A program made the translations under genes and the position numbers. From an uncultured Clostridia bacterium (GTDB taxonomy: Bacteria; Bacillota; Clostridia; Peptostreptococcales; Anaerovoracaceae), in the NCBI GenBank assembly GCA_938049335.1, contig CALIYX010000030.1, forward strand, positions 67,283 to 131,282: a DNA stretch of 64,000 bases, given 5' to 3'. A model generated the notes under the pieces. It had not been told where the DNA came from. It did no database searches and worked only from the letters and a program-made list of their open reading frames with translations. Positions 35,532 to 44,571 of the stretch are shown one piece after another; positions within the stretch are counted from its first letter, which is position 1, and each line of letters begins with the position of its first letter.

Positions 35532-36752
35532 ATGTCAATAGAAGTCACACAAATAAGCTTAGATAAATTCGAGCAGAGACAGCTTGATTTCAGTAGGTCT
35601 GATTTCATGCAGAGCGCAGCCTTTGCACGTACTCAGCTTGCTATGGGAAGCTATGTGGGTCTTGAAGCCGTCGAAATCACCGATGGAGATAGGCTTATAG
35701 GACAGAGTATCATAACATATAGACCGCACATGAAGTTTTTCAAGAAGGCATGCATATATCAGGGTCCTTTGATGGATTATAGCAATCTTGCTCTTGTCAA
35801 GGCTGTGATATCAGCTATTGAGCTCTATGTTAAGAAAAAGGCACAAATTCTAGAGTTTCATTCCTCAATAGAGAATCTCATTTATAACGATAAACTAGAG
35901 GTTGAGGAAGAGAAGAACAAGGATCTTTTTGATATGATATGTGATCTCGGTTTCAATAGAACCATTGATCGCACAGGCTCTGGCTCAATCGACCAGATTT
36001 TTGTCAAGAGACTTGAGCAGTTTACTGATGCCGAGGATATATACAAGAGCTTTTACAGCTCGCTCAGAGGAAGCATTAAGAAATATAAGGATTCTCACAT
36101 CAGAATCAAGGAGCTAAGCATGGATGAGCTTCCTGAGTTCTACGACATACTCGAGAAGACATCCGAAAGAAAGAGTTTCTTCATCCAGCCACTTGAATAT
36201 TTTGAGACTATCAAGGCTGAGTTTGGCGAAAATGCAAAGTTCCTAAAAGCATATATCGACTGTGAGGAATACACCAAATATCTCGATGATAACATCGCTT
36301 TGTTTGAGAACAGAATCGCAGAGCTATCAGAAAGAGGGCAGTCCAAGAAGACCAAGGGTCTCATCACCGATGCCAAGGACCAGCTAGGGAGCTACCAAAA
36401 GCGTAAGAGAGAGTTTGAAGCTCTGAATATCACTACGCCTACGGTAAATCTTTCATCCTATCTCTTCATGTGCTATGGAGATGAGGTAATCTTCCTCTTC
36501 GGCGGTTCCTATGCCGAGTACATGCATCTAGGTGGTGCAACCATGCTAAACTGGGAAATGATAAAATACGCCCACATAAACGGCTACCCTCGATACAATT
36601 TCTACGGCACAATAGAGACAGACCAAGCCATAAACTCAACAGGAAACTATAATTTCAAAAAGAGCTTTGGCGGAAATCTAATCCTGCTAGGGGGTTCATT
36701 CACCAAAACCCTTAGCCCACTAGTTAAATTTCTAGATAAGATAAGAAAATAA
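35532..36752 (+). CDS. FemAB-like peptidoglycan bridge aminoacyltransferase (copy 2)
   Basis: Paralogue of the gene before it, 406 residues, with the same opening (MSIEVTQISLDKFEQRQLDF), FMQSAAFARTQ, IYQGPLMDYS, the helical arm (about 243-297) and GGATMLNWEMIKYAHINGYPRYNFYGT, GNYNFKKSFGG. The two are clearly related along their whole length but diverged enough to add different residues or different positions of a bridge, as FemA and FemB do in staphylococci. The gap between the two genes is 46 bases with AAAAGGAG before this start. A terminator follows. Confidence 0.88.
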   Translation: MSIEVTQISLDKFEQRQLDFSRSDFMQSAAFARTQLAMGSYVGLEAVEITDGDRLIGQSIITYRPHMKFFKKACIYQGPLMDYSNLALVKAVISAIELYVKKKAQILEFHSSIENLIYNDKLEVEEEKNKDLFDMICDLGFNRTIDRTGSGSIDQIFVKRLEQFTDAEDIYKSFYSSLRGSIKKYKDSHIRIKELSMDELPEFYDILEKTSERKSFFIQPLEYFETIKAEFGENAKFLKAYIDCEEYTKYLDDNIALFENRIAELSERGQSKKTKGLITDAKDQLGSYQKRKREFEALNITTPTVNLSSYLFMCYGDEVIFLFGGSYAEYMHLGGATMLNWEMIKYAHINGYPRYNFYGTIETDQAINSTGNYNFKKSFGGNLILLGGSFTKTLSPLVKFLDKIRK

Positions 36753-36760
36753 AGTAAAAC

Positions 36761-36789
36761 AAAACCGATGATTTCTCATCGGTTTTTTC
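36761..36789 (+). terminator. Bidirectional terminator between the FemAB pair and the small gene
   Basis: The stem AACCGATGA / TCATCGGTT has a 4-base loop, with T6 on the plus side and TTTTGTTTTA on the minus side, so it can end transcripts from both directions. Confidence 0.88.
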
Positions 36790-36840
36790 TTCATCAATAT
36801 ATGCTGTCAAAAGCGGATTGTCAGAGAAGTGAATACCCCT

Positions 36841-36999
36841 CTATTTGTCTTCTACTCTGACCTTATTCTTCTGACTTGCAATGCTGTCTCCGGCTCTTCT
36901 CGCCGTGCTGTGGTTATTCGCTGCCGGTACCATAGTATCTAACACGGAACGGCTTTGATTTGGTTTATCCTTTTTCTTGAAAATATTCTTAAGCTTCAT
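36841..36999 (-). CDS. Small basic protein of 52 residues, function unknown
   Basis: The reading frame opens MKLKNIFKKKDKPNQSRSV and closes with a charged tail ending VRVEDK. It is basic, with no hydrophobic helix and no cysteine. Support for a real gene: AAAGGAATTGAG before the ATG, a promoter with TATAAT about 56 bases upstream, and a bidirectional terminator downstream; no other gene occupies this interval. I do not recognise a family. It may be a small regulatory, RNA-binding or membrane-surface peptide; nothing in the sequence decides this. Confidence 0.6.
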   Translation of the reverse strand: MKLKNIFKKKDKPNQSRSVLDTMVPAANNHSTARRAGDSIASQKNKVRVEDK

Positions 37000-37054
37000 C
37001 TCAATTCCTTTCCTAACTTATAAGTATTTAACTAATAATATCGCTGTTACTACC

Positions 37055-37082
37055 ATTATACCCTCTAAAAAACAAAATACAA
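37055..37082 (-). promoter_or_regulatory. Promoter of the small 52-residue gene
   Basis: -35 TTGTAT and -10 TATAAT are 16 bases apart, in the gap after the pyrB stop. Confidence 0.65.
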
Positions 37083-37087
37083 CAGAT

Positions 37088-38212
37088 TTAAATTATATCT
37101 ATCAAAGCATCGCAATACGCACAGCGCACATCCCCATCTGCTCCAGTTTTAAAGCGCTGAGCTAGCTCCTGCTCTATTTGAGAAATACACTTAGGATTTC
37201 CACATTTACATCCCTTATCATCCTGAGCTAAAGTCTTATCTCTACAAGTTCCTGCGCTTCCCTCTAGAAGTGTCAAAATAAGCGACATCCTCATGAACTT
37301 TCCATATAGCGCCTGCTTAAAATAGCATGCGCGCGGATCATCGTCTACGTCTACACTTATTTCATTTACCCTAGGCAGCGGATGCAGGATGCTCATGCTT
37401 TCCTTTGCGCTAGCAAGCTTTGCTCTTGTCAAAACATAGCTATCCTTTAGTCTCTCGTACTCCTCAAGGTCATCAAAGCGCTCCCTCTGAATCCTCGTCA
37501 TATAGAGTATATCAAGCTTAGGCATAGCCTCCTCTAGCGAAGTAGTTTCAACAAAAGACACATTGTTTTTCTCTAAAATCTCAGATTTAATGTAGGCAGG
37601 CAAGCGCAGTTCCTTTGGCGATATGAGAACAAAGCTGACTCCCTCATATCTTATCATTGCCTTTATCAAAGAATGTACGGTTCTTCCGTACTTTAGGTCA
37701 CCACATAGGCCGATAACCATATTATCGAGTCTGCCGTGCTCCATATATATGGTCAAAAGATCTGCAAGCGTCTGAGTTGGGTGCGCATGGCCGCCATCTC
37801 CTGCGTTGATTAGCGGAATTGAAGCACTTTCTGCTGCAACAAGAGGCGCACCCTCATAGGGATGCCTCATTGCGATTATGTCTGCATAGCAGCTGATTAC
37901 CTTTGCTGTGTCCGATACGCTTTCGCCCTTTGATACAGAAGCACTTGACGCTGATGAAAATCCCAAGACATTTCCGCCTAGCTCCATCATCGCAGCCTCA
38001 AATGAGAGCCTTGTCCTTGTCGACGGCTCGTAAAAAAGAGTCGCAAGTTTCTTTCCTTCGCAAGCATTTCTGTACTTTGCCGGGTTTTCCATAATGTCAC
38101 AAGCTTTTTTAATCATAGCATCGAGTTCTTCAATGCTGAGCTCGTCAATATCTATGAGACTTCTAGGTTTTACATTTGATATTAAAGCATCTGAAAACTT
38201 TAAATCCATCAT
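37088..38212 (-). CDS. pyrB: Aspartate carbamoyltransferase with a C-terminal PyrI-like zinc domain
   Basis: ATCase condenses aspartate and carbamoyl phosphate. The catalytic chain shows ATLFYEPSTRTRLSFEAAM (carbamoyl-phosphate loop), AMRHPYEGA, INAGDGGHAHPTQTLADLLTI, LCGDLKYGRTVHS and HPLPRVNEI. After about residue 310 a short extra domain has C337-x4-C342 and C364-x2-C367 (CGNPKCISQ... CAYC), matching the zinc domain of the regulatory subunit PyrI. The nucleotide-binding allosteric part of PyrI is absent. I start at the ATG overlapping the pyrE stop; earlier and later ATGs within five codons are possible. Last gene of the pyrimidine operon. Confidence 0.9.
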   Translation of the reverse strand: MMDLKFSDALISNVKPRSLIDIDELSIEELDAMIKKACDIMENPAKYRNACEGKKLATLFYEPSTRTRLSFEAAMMELGGNVLGFSSASSASVSKGESVSDTAKVISCYADIIAMRHPYEGAPLVAAESASIPLINAGDGGHAHPTQTLADLLTIYMEHGRLDNMVIGLCGDLKYGRTVHSLIKAMIRYEGVSFVLISPKELRLPAYIKSEILEKNNVSFVETTSLEEAMPKLDILYMTRIQRERFDDLEEYERLKDSYVLTRAKLASAKESMSILHPLPRVNEISVDVDDDPRACYFKQALYGKFMRMSLILTLLEGSAGTCRDKTLAQDDKGCKCGNPKCISQIEQELAQRFKTGADGDVRCAYCDALIDII

Positions 38213-38856
38213 TATTTTATCCATCCTTCATCGCTTGGATTATTTCTGAAAGCAATAAGTCTTTCCCTATCCTCTGGTCTTATGTAGCTTTCGTCTACGG
38301 CAACCTCGCTGATTACATCAAAGTTTGTCAGCGAAATATTCTTTAGATTTTCCTGAGCTAGTCTATCTAGACCCTTCTGCATTCCGTAGGTGAAAATGCT
38401 CACGATTCCAAGAACCTCTGCACCCGCATTTCTAAGAGCAGTAGCCGCATCGATAACGCTGCCACCTGTTGAAATCAAATCTTCTACGATTACAACCTTG
38501 TCGCCCTTATTAAGCTGACCCTCTATCTGGTTTCCTCTACCGTGATCCTTTGCTCCTGAGCGAACATATCCCATAGGAAGTCCTAGAATGTGCGCTGCTA
38601 TAGCCGCATGAGCAATTCCTGCTGTTGCAGTTCCCATAATCACATCAGCCTCAGGATACTCTTCCTTGATTACATCTGCGATGGAGTTTTCTATCAAAGT
38701 TCTAACCTCTGGTGCTGTAAGCGTAAGTCTGTTATCACAGTAAACTGGGCTTTTGATACCGCTCGCCCATGTGAATGGCTCATCTGGTCTAAAGAAAACT
38801 GCTTTGATTGATAGCAATCCCTTTGCTACATCCTTTTCTCTCATAACTTTGCTCAT
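38212..38856 (-). CDS. pyrE: Orotate phosphoribosyltransferase
   Basis: PyrE joins orotate and PRPP to make OMP. The 214-residue protein has FTWASGIKSPVYCDNR at the N-terminus, GTATAGIAHAA, MGYVRSGAKDHGRGNQIEG (flexible catalytic loop with the essential lysine) and the PRPP signature VVIVEDLISTGGSV. The length is typical. Start after GAGGAAG; the stop codon overlaps the pyrB start. It follows pyrF by 20 bases. Confidence 0.95.
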   Translation of the reverse strand: MSKVMREKDVAKGLLSIKAVFFRPDEPFTWASGIKSPVYCDNRLTLTAPEVRTLIENSIADVIKEEYPEADVIMGTATAGIAHAAIAAHILGLPMGYVRSGAKDHGRGNQIEGQLNKGDKVVIVEDLISTGGSVIDAATALRNAGAEVLGIVSIFTYGMQKGLDRLAQENLKNISLTNFDVISEVAVDESYIRPEDRERLIAFRNNPSDEGWIK

Positions 38857-38876
38857 ATCTTCCTCACTTCCTACGT

Positions 38877-39605
38877 CTATCCGATAAACTCACTGCAGCA
38901 TCTCTCGTATGCTGAAACAACATCCTCATCCTGAGTGATAGGTCTTCCCACAACTATGTAGTCAGAGCCTATTTTCTCAGCCTCGGCAGGCGTCATAACT
39001 CGCTTCTGATCCCCCTTTTGTGAATCAGCAAAGCGAATTCCTGGAGTTACAGTTACAAAATCGTCTCCACACACGCCGTGTATTCCCTCAGCCTCCTGAG
39101 CTGAGCAGACAACACCATCAAGACCAGCCTCTTTAGTCATCTTAGCATAGTGCAATACAACATCAACAAGTGGCTTTTCTATCAAAAGGTCGTGCTTCAT
39201 GGCCTCTTCATCTGTAGAGGTCAGCTGAGTTACCGCTATCAAAAGTGGCTTATCAGCCTTCTTTCCTTCTCTTTCACAGAAGCTCTCGTAGCCTTCCTCA
39301 AGTCCAGCCTTAGCAGCTTCCATCATTCTCTTTGTTCCAGCAGCATGTACATTTACAATGTCAGCTCCAAGACCTCCTAAAACTCTCATAGCACTTGCCG
39401 CAGTATTTGGGATATCGTGTACCTTTAGGTCAACGAAAACCTTGTGCCCTCTAGCTTTTAGCTCCCTGACCATCTCAGGTCCCTCAGCATAATAAAGCTC
39501 CATGCCTATCTTAACAAACGGACGAAGCTCTCCGAATTTCTCTAGAAAATCTAAGGTCTCACGCTTACTTGAAAAATCACATGCTATTATTACATCTCTT
39601 CCCAT
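38877..39605 (-). CDS. pyrF: Orotidine 5'-phosphate decarboxylase
   Basis: OMP decarboxylase makes UMP, the end of the de novo pathway. The TIM-barrel protein of 242 residues contains VIIACDFSSKRETLDFL, the catalytic KVFVDLKVHDIPNTAASA (D-x-K-x-x-D network), GVVCSAQEAEGI, VTPGIRF and SDYIVVGRPIT (phosphate loop). The start overlaps the pyrD stop as TAATG with GGAG upstream. It is the subgroup found in Firmicutes. Confidence 0.96.
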   Translation of the reverse strand: MGRDVIIACDFSSKRETLDFLEKFGELRPFVKIGMELYYAEGPEMVRELKARGHKVFVDLKVHDIPNTAASAMRVLGGLGADIVNVHAAGTKRMMEAAKAGLEEGYESFCEREGKKADKPLLIAVTQLTSTDEEAMKHDLLIEKPLVDVVLHYAKMTKEAGLDGVVCSAQEAEGIHGVCGDDFVTVTPGIRFADSQKGDQKRVMTPAEAEKIGSDYIVVGRPITQDEDVVSAYERCCSEFIG

Positions 39606-40516
39606 TAGATCGCCGCTCCTATTATCTCATTCAAATCTTTTATTCCGTACTTTTCCATTGCAAAAGGAAGCCCCTCAATAATGTCCTTACATGCGTAAGG
39701 GTTGACAAGATTTGCAGCTCCAACCTCTACAGCCGTTGCACCTGCCATCATCATCTCAAGAACGTCCTCACTTGTAGTTATTCCACCCATGCCTACTACA
39801 GGAATCTTAACAGCCTTAGCAACCTGATATACCATTCTGAGAGCTACTGGAAATACAGCGCTTCCTGAAAGACCGCCCATGACATTCGCAAGTACAGGCT
39901 TTCTAGTCTTAAGATCTAGTCTCATAGCCTGAAGAGTATTTATCAGAGCAACCGCATCAGCACCAGCATCCTCACAAGCCCTTGCAATCTCCACAATATC
40001 AGTTACATTCGGCGAGAGCTTCATTATGATAGGCTTATCGCTCACGCCCTTAACGGCTCTTGTCACATCAGCAGCACATGAAGCATCAGTACCAAACGAC
40101 ATACCGCCACCGTGTACATTTGGGCAGCTGATATTAATCTCGAGCCAGCCAACCTCTTCCTGCATGGCCATCTTCCTAGCAGTCTCTACATATTCATCTA
40201 TAGAAAAACCGCTGACATTAGCCACAATCTTCTTGTCAAAACAAGCCCTTAGCTTTGGAAGCTCCTCAGCTATGACTCTATCAACACCAGGGTTTTGAAG
40301 ACCGACTGAGTTAATCATTCCGCCTTCAGTCTCAGCAATTCTAGGAGTAGGGTTACCAAATCTTTCCTCACCTGTTGTTCCCTTACAGGAAAAGCTTCCG
40401 AGTATGTTTATATCATATAGCTCTGCAAACTCGTATCCATATCCGAAGGTTCCACTAGCAGGAATTACCGGATTATCAATCTCTATACCGCAAAGCTTAA
40501 GCTTAGTATTTACCAC
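39605..40516 (-). CDS. pyrD: Dihydroorotate dehydrogenase, class 1B catalytic subunit
   Basis: FMN enzyme that oxidises dihydroorotate to orotate; the 1B class passes electrons through PyrK to NAD. Marks in the 303 residues are NPVIPASGTFGYG, NSVGLQNPGV, EINISCPNVHGGG with the catalytic Cys region, IMKLSPNVTDI, ALINTLQAMRLD and GMGGITTSEDVLEMMMAGA. The start is a GTG that overlaps the pyrK stop, preceded by AAGGAGG, so the two subunits are coupled and made together. Confidence 0.95.
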   Translation of the reverse strand: MVNTKLKLCGIEIDNPVIPASGTFGYGYEFAELYDINILGSFSCKGTTGEERFGNPTPRIAETEGGMINSVGLQNPGVDRVIAEELPKLRACFDKKIVANVSGFSIDEYVETARKMAMQEEVGWLEINISCPNVHGGGMSFGTDASCAADVTRAVKGVSDKPIIMKLSPNVTDIVEIARACEDAGADAVALINTLQAMRLDLKTRKPVLANVMGGLSGSAVFPVALRMVYQVAKAVKIPVVGMGGITTSEDVLEMMMAGATAVEVGAANLVNPYACKDIIEGLPFAMEKYGIKDLNEIIGAAI

Positions 40517-41241
40517 AGTATTTCCTCCTTCCTCATAACAGGACCTTCCTTGCAGATTCTCTTATTTCCCGTCAAAGTCTTACATGAACATCCCATGCAC
40601 GCACCAAAGCCGCAGCCCATTCTCTCCTCGAAGCTGAACTGTCCGCTTCCGGAACTTGCAGCATATACGGATTTTAGCATGGCCTCAGGTCCACAAGTGT
40701 AGATGTAGCTGTGCTTTATATCTGCGATAGGCTTATCAACAAAGCCTTTAATTCCGTAGCTTCCATCAGCTGTTGTAATCACAAGCTCATCAGCAAGCTT
40801 TGAGAATTCGTCCACATAGAACATATCCTCAGCTTTGTTGAAACCAAGCAGAACCTTTACCTTCTTTCCCTCTGAAACCAGCCTCTTCGCAAGAAGGTAA
40901 AGGGGCGGAATGCCCACACCTCCGCCTATCAAAAGCGGCTCGTCTCCAGACTCCGAAAGCGAATATCCATTGCCTAGACCAACGAGAACGTCTAGTTCCT
41001 CGCCGGCTTCATACTCGCTGAGCTCAGAAGTTCCTCTGCCCATTATCTTATATATTATAGTCAGCTCGTCCTCTCCGAGGTCGCAGATTGAAATCGGTCT
41101 GCGAAGGAAAAAGCCTTTGAGCTTGATGTTTATAAATTGTCCTGGCGCTGTTACAGCCGAAACATCGCCTGCGAGTCTCATTCTATAAATGCCCTCGCTT
41201 AGCTTCTTGTTTTCGACTATCTTCAAAATCCTTTGCTGCAT
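40510..41241 (-). CDS. pyrK: Dihydroorotate dehydrogenase electron transfer subunit
   Basis: PyrK carries FAD and a 2Fe-2S cluster and links PyrD to NAD. FAD-binding RRPISICDL, the NAD-binding ADEPLLIGGGVGIPPLYLLAKRL-type segment (here DEPLLIGGGVGIPPLY), and the cluster cysteines in RMGCGFGACMGCSCKT plus RICKEG are visible. A longer frame without a ribosome site starts near carB; the ATG used (243 residues) has GAGG 6 bases before it and fits PyrK length. A strong hairpin lies in the 98-base gap to carB. Confidence 0.94.
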   Translation of the reverse strand: MQQRILKIVENKKLSEGIYRMRLAGDVSAVTAPGQFINIKLKGFFLRRPISICDLGEDELTIIYKIMGRGTSELSEYEAGEELDVLVGLGNGYSLSESGDEPLLIGGGVGIPPLYLLAKRLVSEGKKVKVLLGFNKAEDMFYVDEFSKLADELVITTADGSYGIKGFVDKPIADIKHSYIYTCGPEAMLKSVYAASSGSGQFSFEERMGCGFGACMGCSCKTLTGNKRICKEGPVMRKEEILW

Positions 41242-41277
41242 TTTATACCTCATATACTCTTTGATCTTGCATATATC

Positions 41278-41315
41278 GGGTCTTCCTAGGGGCACCGCCG
41301 GCACCCCTAAGACCC
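41278..41315 (-). other. Strong intercistronic hairpin between carB and pyrK
   Basis: GGGTCTT / AAGACCC outside and AGGGG-TGCC / GGTG-CCCCT inside give a GC-rich stem of about 16 pairs. No T-run follows, so it is not a normal terminator; a processing or stability element is more likely. Confidence 0.7.
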
Positions 41316-41339
41316 TCATATTTTCATCAAGGAGTGTAA

Positions 41340-44300
41340 TTACGCATCTATCGTTGAAATTGTCAGTGTCATTTCCTCAAGTACATCGAGTAGAACTCTG
41401 ACTGTATCCAGTGAAGTTAGCATGGTTACATTGTTTTCCGTTGCTGAACGTCTAATCTTGTGACCATCGCTCTCCTGGCCAAATGATCCAATGTCCTTGG
41501 TGTTCAAAACATATGCCATGTGACCCTGATGTATTGAATCTAGTATCTCGTGGCTTCCCTCGCTGATTTTTCTCAGCATTCTCGTTCTGATTCCATTCTC
41601 CTTTAAGTAAAGAGCAGTTCCCTCAGTTGCCTCGATATTGAATCCTAGGTTATAGAATCTCTTTATCAAAGGAAGAGCCTCTTCCTTATCCTTATCTGCA
41701 ATCGTTGCAAATACAGTTCCGTAGTTCTGAAGGTGCATTCCCGAAGCCTGGAGAGCCTTATATAGCGCTCTATTTAGCTTGTTATCGTATCCGATTGCCT
41801 CACCAGTTGACTTCATCTCAGGTGAGAGGTAAGCATCTAGACCCTTTATCTTGTTGAATGAGAATACAGGTGCCTTTACATAGTATCTCTTCTTCTCCTC
41901 AGGATAGATATCAAAGAATCCCTGCTCCTTGAGGCTCTTGCCCAATATAACCTCTGTCGCAATGTCTGCAAGGCTATATCCAGTTGCCTTTGATAGGAAA
42001 GGTACGGTTCTTGATGAGCGTGGGTTAACCTCGATGATAAATACATTCTCCTCTTCATCTACGATGAACTGAATGTTGTAAAGTCCTATGATTCCAATGC
42101 CTAGTCCTAACTTCTTTGCATACTGAAGGATGGTTCCCTTAACCTTATCTGAGATGCTGAAGGTAGGATATACGCTGATTGAGTCTCCTGAGTGAATACC
42201 AGTTCTCTCAACGAGCTCCATGATTCCTGGAATGAAAACATCTCTGCCGTCGCAGATTGCATCAACCTCAACCTCCTTACCCTGGATATACTTATCTACT
42301 AGTACAGGCTTGTCGTTGTCTATCTCTACCGCAGTCTTTAGATAGTGTCTTAGCTGATTTTCATCTGCAACTATCTGCATAGCTCTTCCGCCAAGAACAA
42401 AGCTTGGTCTTACGAGAACCGGATAGCCTACACCCTCTGCAGTTTTGATACCCTCTTCGATATCAGTTACAGCCTTTCCTCTTGGCTGAGGGATATTTAG
42501 ATCAACGAGCACTCTCTCAAAGCGGTCTCTGTTCTCAGCTCTTTCAATCGCCTCACAGTCCGTTCCGATAATCTTAACACCTCTATCCTCTAGCGGTTGA
42601 GCTAGGTTTATAGCAGTCTGTCCACCTAGTGAAGCGATAACTCCTTCTGGGTTTTCAAGCGCTATGATGTTCATAACATCTTCAGGCGTCAAAGGCTCAA
42701 AATAGAGCTTATCTGCCGTCGTATAGTCAGTTGAAACAGTCTCAGGATTATTGTTTATGATTATAGCCTCATAGCCTTCTTTTCTGATGGTCTGAACCGC
42801 GTGAACTGTCGAGTAGTCAAACTCTACTCCCTGTCCAATTCTTATAGGACCAGCACCTAGCACAAAGATTTTCTTCTTATCTGTTACGATGGAATCGTTC
42901 TTTCCGCTATATGATGAATAGAAGTAAGGGATATATGCTCCTGTGTGGCATGTGTCTACCATTCTATAAACAGGAAGCATTCTGTTTTCCCATCTTAGTT
43001 TGAAAACATCAAGCTCTTCCATTCCCCACTGTCTAGCAACTTCGATGTCTCCAAAGCCCATCTTCTTTGCCTCAAGAAGCACATCCATATTGCCCTTGTT
43101 CGCAGCGAGCTTTCTCTCCATCTTAACCATGTCTGCAAATGTCTCTATAAAATATGGAGTAATCATCGTGATTTCAGCAATAGTTGAAACATCAATATCT
43201 CTTCTTAGAAGCTCACAAACTGCGAAGATTGCATCATCTCTAAATGTCTTTATGTACTCGAGCATGTCCTCATTTGACATCTCGACAAACTTGTTCATTC
43301 TGAAGTGGTCAACGCCGATTTCTAGTGAGCGAACTGACTTGAGAAGACACTCTGAAAGGTTTGAACCTATACCCATAACCTCACCAGTCGCCTTCATCTG
43401 AGTACCTAGCTCATTTGATGCGCTAGCAAACTTATCAAATGGGAATCTTGGCAGCTTTGCAACAACATAGTCGAGCACAGGTTCAAAAGCAGCTGTAGTA
43501 TTTGCAACATCTATATCTTCAAGAAGCATTCCCATAGCAATCTTTGCTGTAACTCTAGCAATTGGGTAACCGCTAGCCTTTGATGCAAGAGCTGATGAGC
43601 GAGATACACGTGGGTTTACCTCTATCAAGAAGTACTTACTAGAGTTAGGATCTAGAGCAAACTGTACATTACATCCACCTTCAATCTCAAGCTCTCTTAT
43701 GATCTTAATCGCACTGTCGTTTAACATCTTTAGGTCGTGGTCTGAAAGAGTCATGATTGGTGCTACGACCATAGAATCTCCGGTGTGCACACCAACGGGA
43801 TCGATGTTTTCCATTCCGCAGATGGTAATCGCATTGTCCTCGGAGTCACGCATTACCTCAAACTCAATCTCCTTATATCCCTTAACGCTCTTTTCTATCA
43901 AAACCTGATGAACCGGTGATAGCTTAAAAGCATTTGTTCCAAGTTCCTCTAGCTCCTCTTCATCATGTGCGAAGCCACCGCCCGTTCCTCCAAGAGTGAA
44001 CGCAGGTCTTAAAACTACTGGATATCCAATCTTCTTAGCTGCTTCCTTAGCCTCTTCTAGATTGTATGTAATCTCTGATGGAATTGTAGGTTCACCGATT
44101 GACTGGCATAGCTCCTTAAAAAGCTCTCTATCCTCAGCTCTTTCGATACTTCTGATGCTTGTGCCTAAAAGCTTTACATCGCACTCCTTGAGCACGCCCT
44201 TTCTGTCAAGCTGCATGGCAAGATTTAGTCCTGTCTGTCCGCCTATGGCAGGAAGAATTGCGTCAGGTCTCTCGTAGCGAAGAATCTTTGCCACATATTC

Positions 44301-44513
44301 CAGTGTCAAAGGCTCCATGTAAACCTTGTCCGCTATCGTCGTATCCGTCATTATAGTTGCAGGGTTTGAATTTACTAGAACTACCTCGTATCCCTCTTCC
44401 TTGAGCGCTAGGCACGCCTGTGTGCCCGCGTAGTCAAATTCAGCAGCCTGTCCGATTACGATAGGACCTGAACCGATGATAAGTACTTTTTTGATATCTG
44501 TCCTCTTTGCCAT
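41340..44513 (-). CDS. carB: Carbamoyl phosphate synthase large subunit
   Basis: The 1057-residue synthetase makes carbamoyl phosphate from bicarbonate, ammonia and two ATP. It has the duplicated layout: IGSGPIVIGQAAEFDYAG at residue 14 and its counterpart LGAGPIRIGQGVEFDYS near 552, each with an ATP-grasp domain (GGTGGGFAHDEEEL, and VRPSFVLGGRAMQIV), and VEVNPR/IEVNPRSSR motifs. The C-terminal MGS-like allosteric domain (about 930-1057) should bind UMP or ornithine. The small glutaminase subunit carA is not next to it and not in the window, which is unusual. It follows pyrC by 58 bases. Confidence 0.96.
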   Translation of the reverse strand: MAKRTDIKKVLIIGSGPIVIGQAAEFDYAGTQACLALKEEGYEVVLVNSNPATIMTDTTIADKVYMEPLTLEYVAKILRYERPDAILPAIGGQTGLNLAMQLDRKGVLKECDVKLLGTSIRSIERAEDRELFKELCQSIGEPTIPSEITYNLEEAKEAAKKIGYPVVLRPAFTLGGTGGGFAHDEEELEELGTNAFKLSPVHQVLIEKSVKGYKEIEFEVMRDSEDNAITICGMENIDPVGVHTGDSMVVAPIMTLSDHDLKMLNDSAIKIIRELEIEGGCNVQFALDPNSSKYFLIEVNPRVSRSSALASKASGYPIARVTAKIAMGMLLEDIDVANTTAAFEPVLDYVVAKLPRFPFDKFASASNELGTQMKATGEVMGIGSNLSECLLKSVRSLEIGVDHFRMNKFVEMSNEDMLEYIKTFRDDAIFAVCELLRRDIDVSTIAEITMITPYFIETFADMVKMERKLAANKGNMDVLLEAKKMGFGDIEVARQWGMEELDVFKLRWENRMLPVYRMVDTCHTGAYIPYFYSSYSGKNDSIVTDKKKIFVLGAGPIRIGQGVEFDYSTVHAVQTIRKEGYEAIIINNNPETVSTDYTTADKLYFEPLTPEDVMNIIALENPEGVIASLGGQTAINLAQPLEDRGVKIIGTDCEAIERAENRDRFERVLVDLNIPQPRGKAVTDIEEGIKTAEGVGYPVLVRPSFVLGGRAMQIVADENQLRHYLKTAVEIDNDKPVLVDKYIQGKEVEVDAICDGRDVFIPGIMELVERTGIHSGDSISVYPTFSISDKVKGTILQYAKKLGLGIGIIGLYNIQFIVDEEENVFIIEVNPRSSRTVPFLSKATGYSLADIATEVILGKSLKEQGFFDIYPEEKKRYYVKAPVFSFNKIKGLDAYLSPEMKSTGEAIGYDNKLNRALYKALQASGMHLQNYGTVFATIADKDKEEALPLIKRFYNLGFNIEATEGTALYLKENGIRTRMLRKISEGSHEILDSIHQGHMAYVLNTKDIGSFGQESDGHKIRRSATENNVTMLTSLDTVRVLLDVLEEMTLTISTIDA

Positions 44514-44571
44514 TTTCTACCTCCGAAAATATATATGAATTTGAATTATTTACTCTTTGCTTCCTCGCCTA

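Noticed and set aside
41242..41319. N-terminal extension of pyrK by 26 codons
   Set aside because: It translates the strong hairpin and lacks a ribosome site; the shorter start has GAGG at the right distance.
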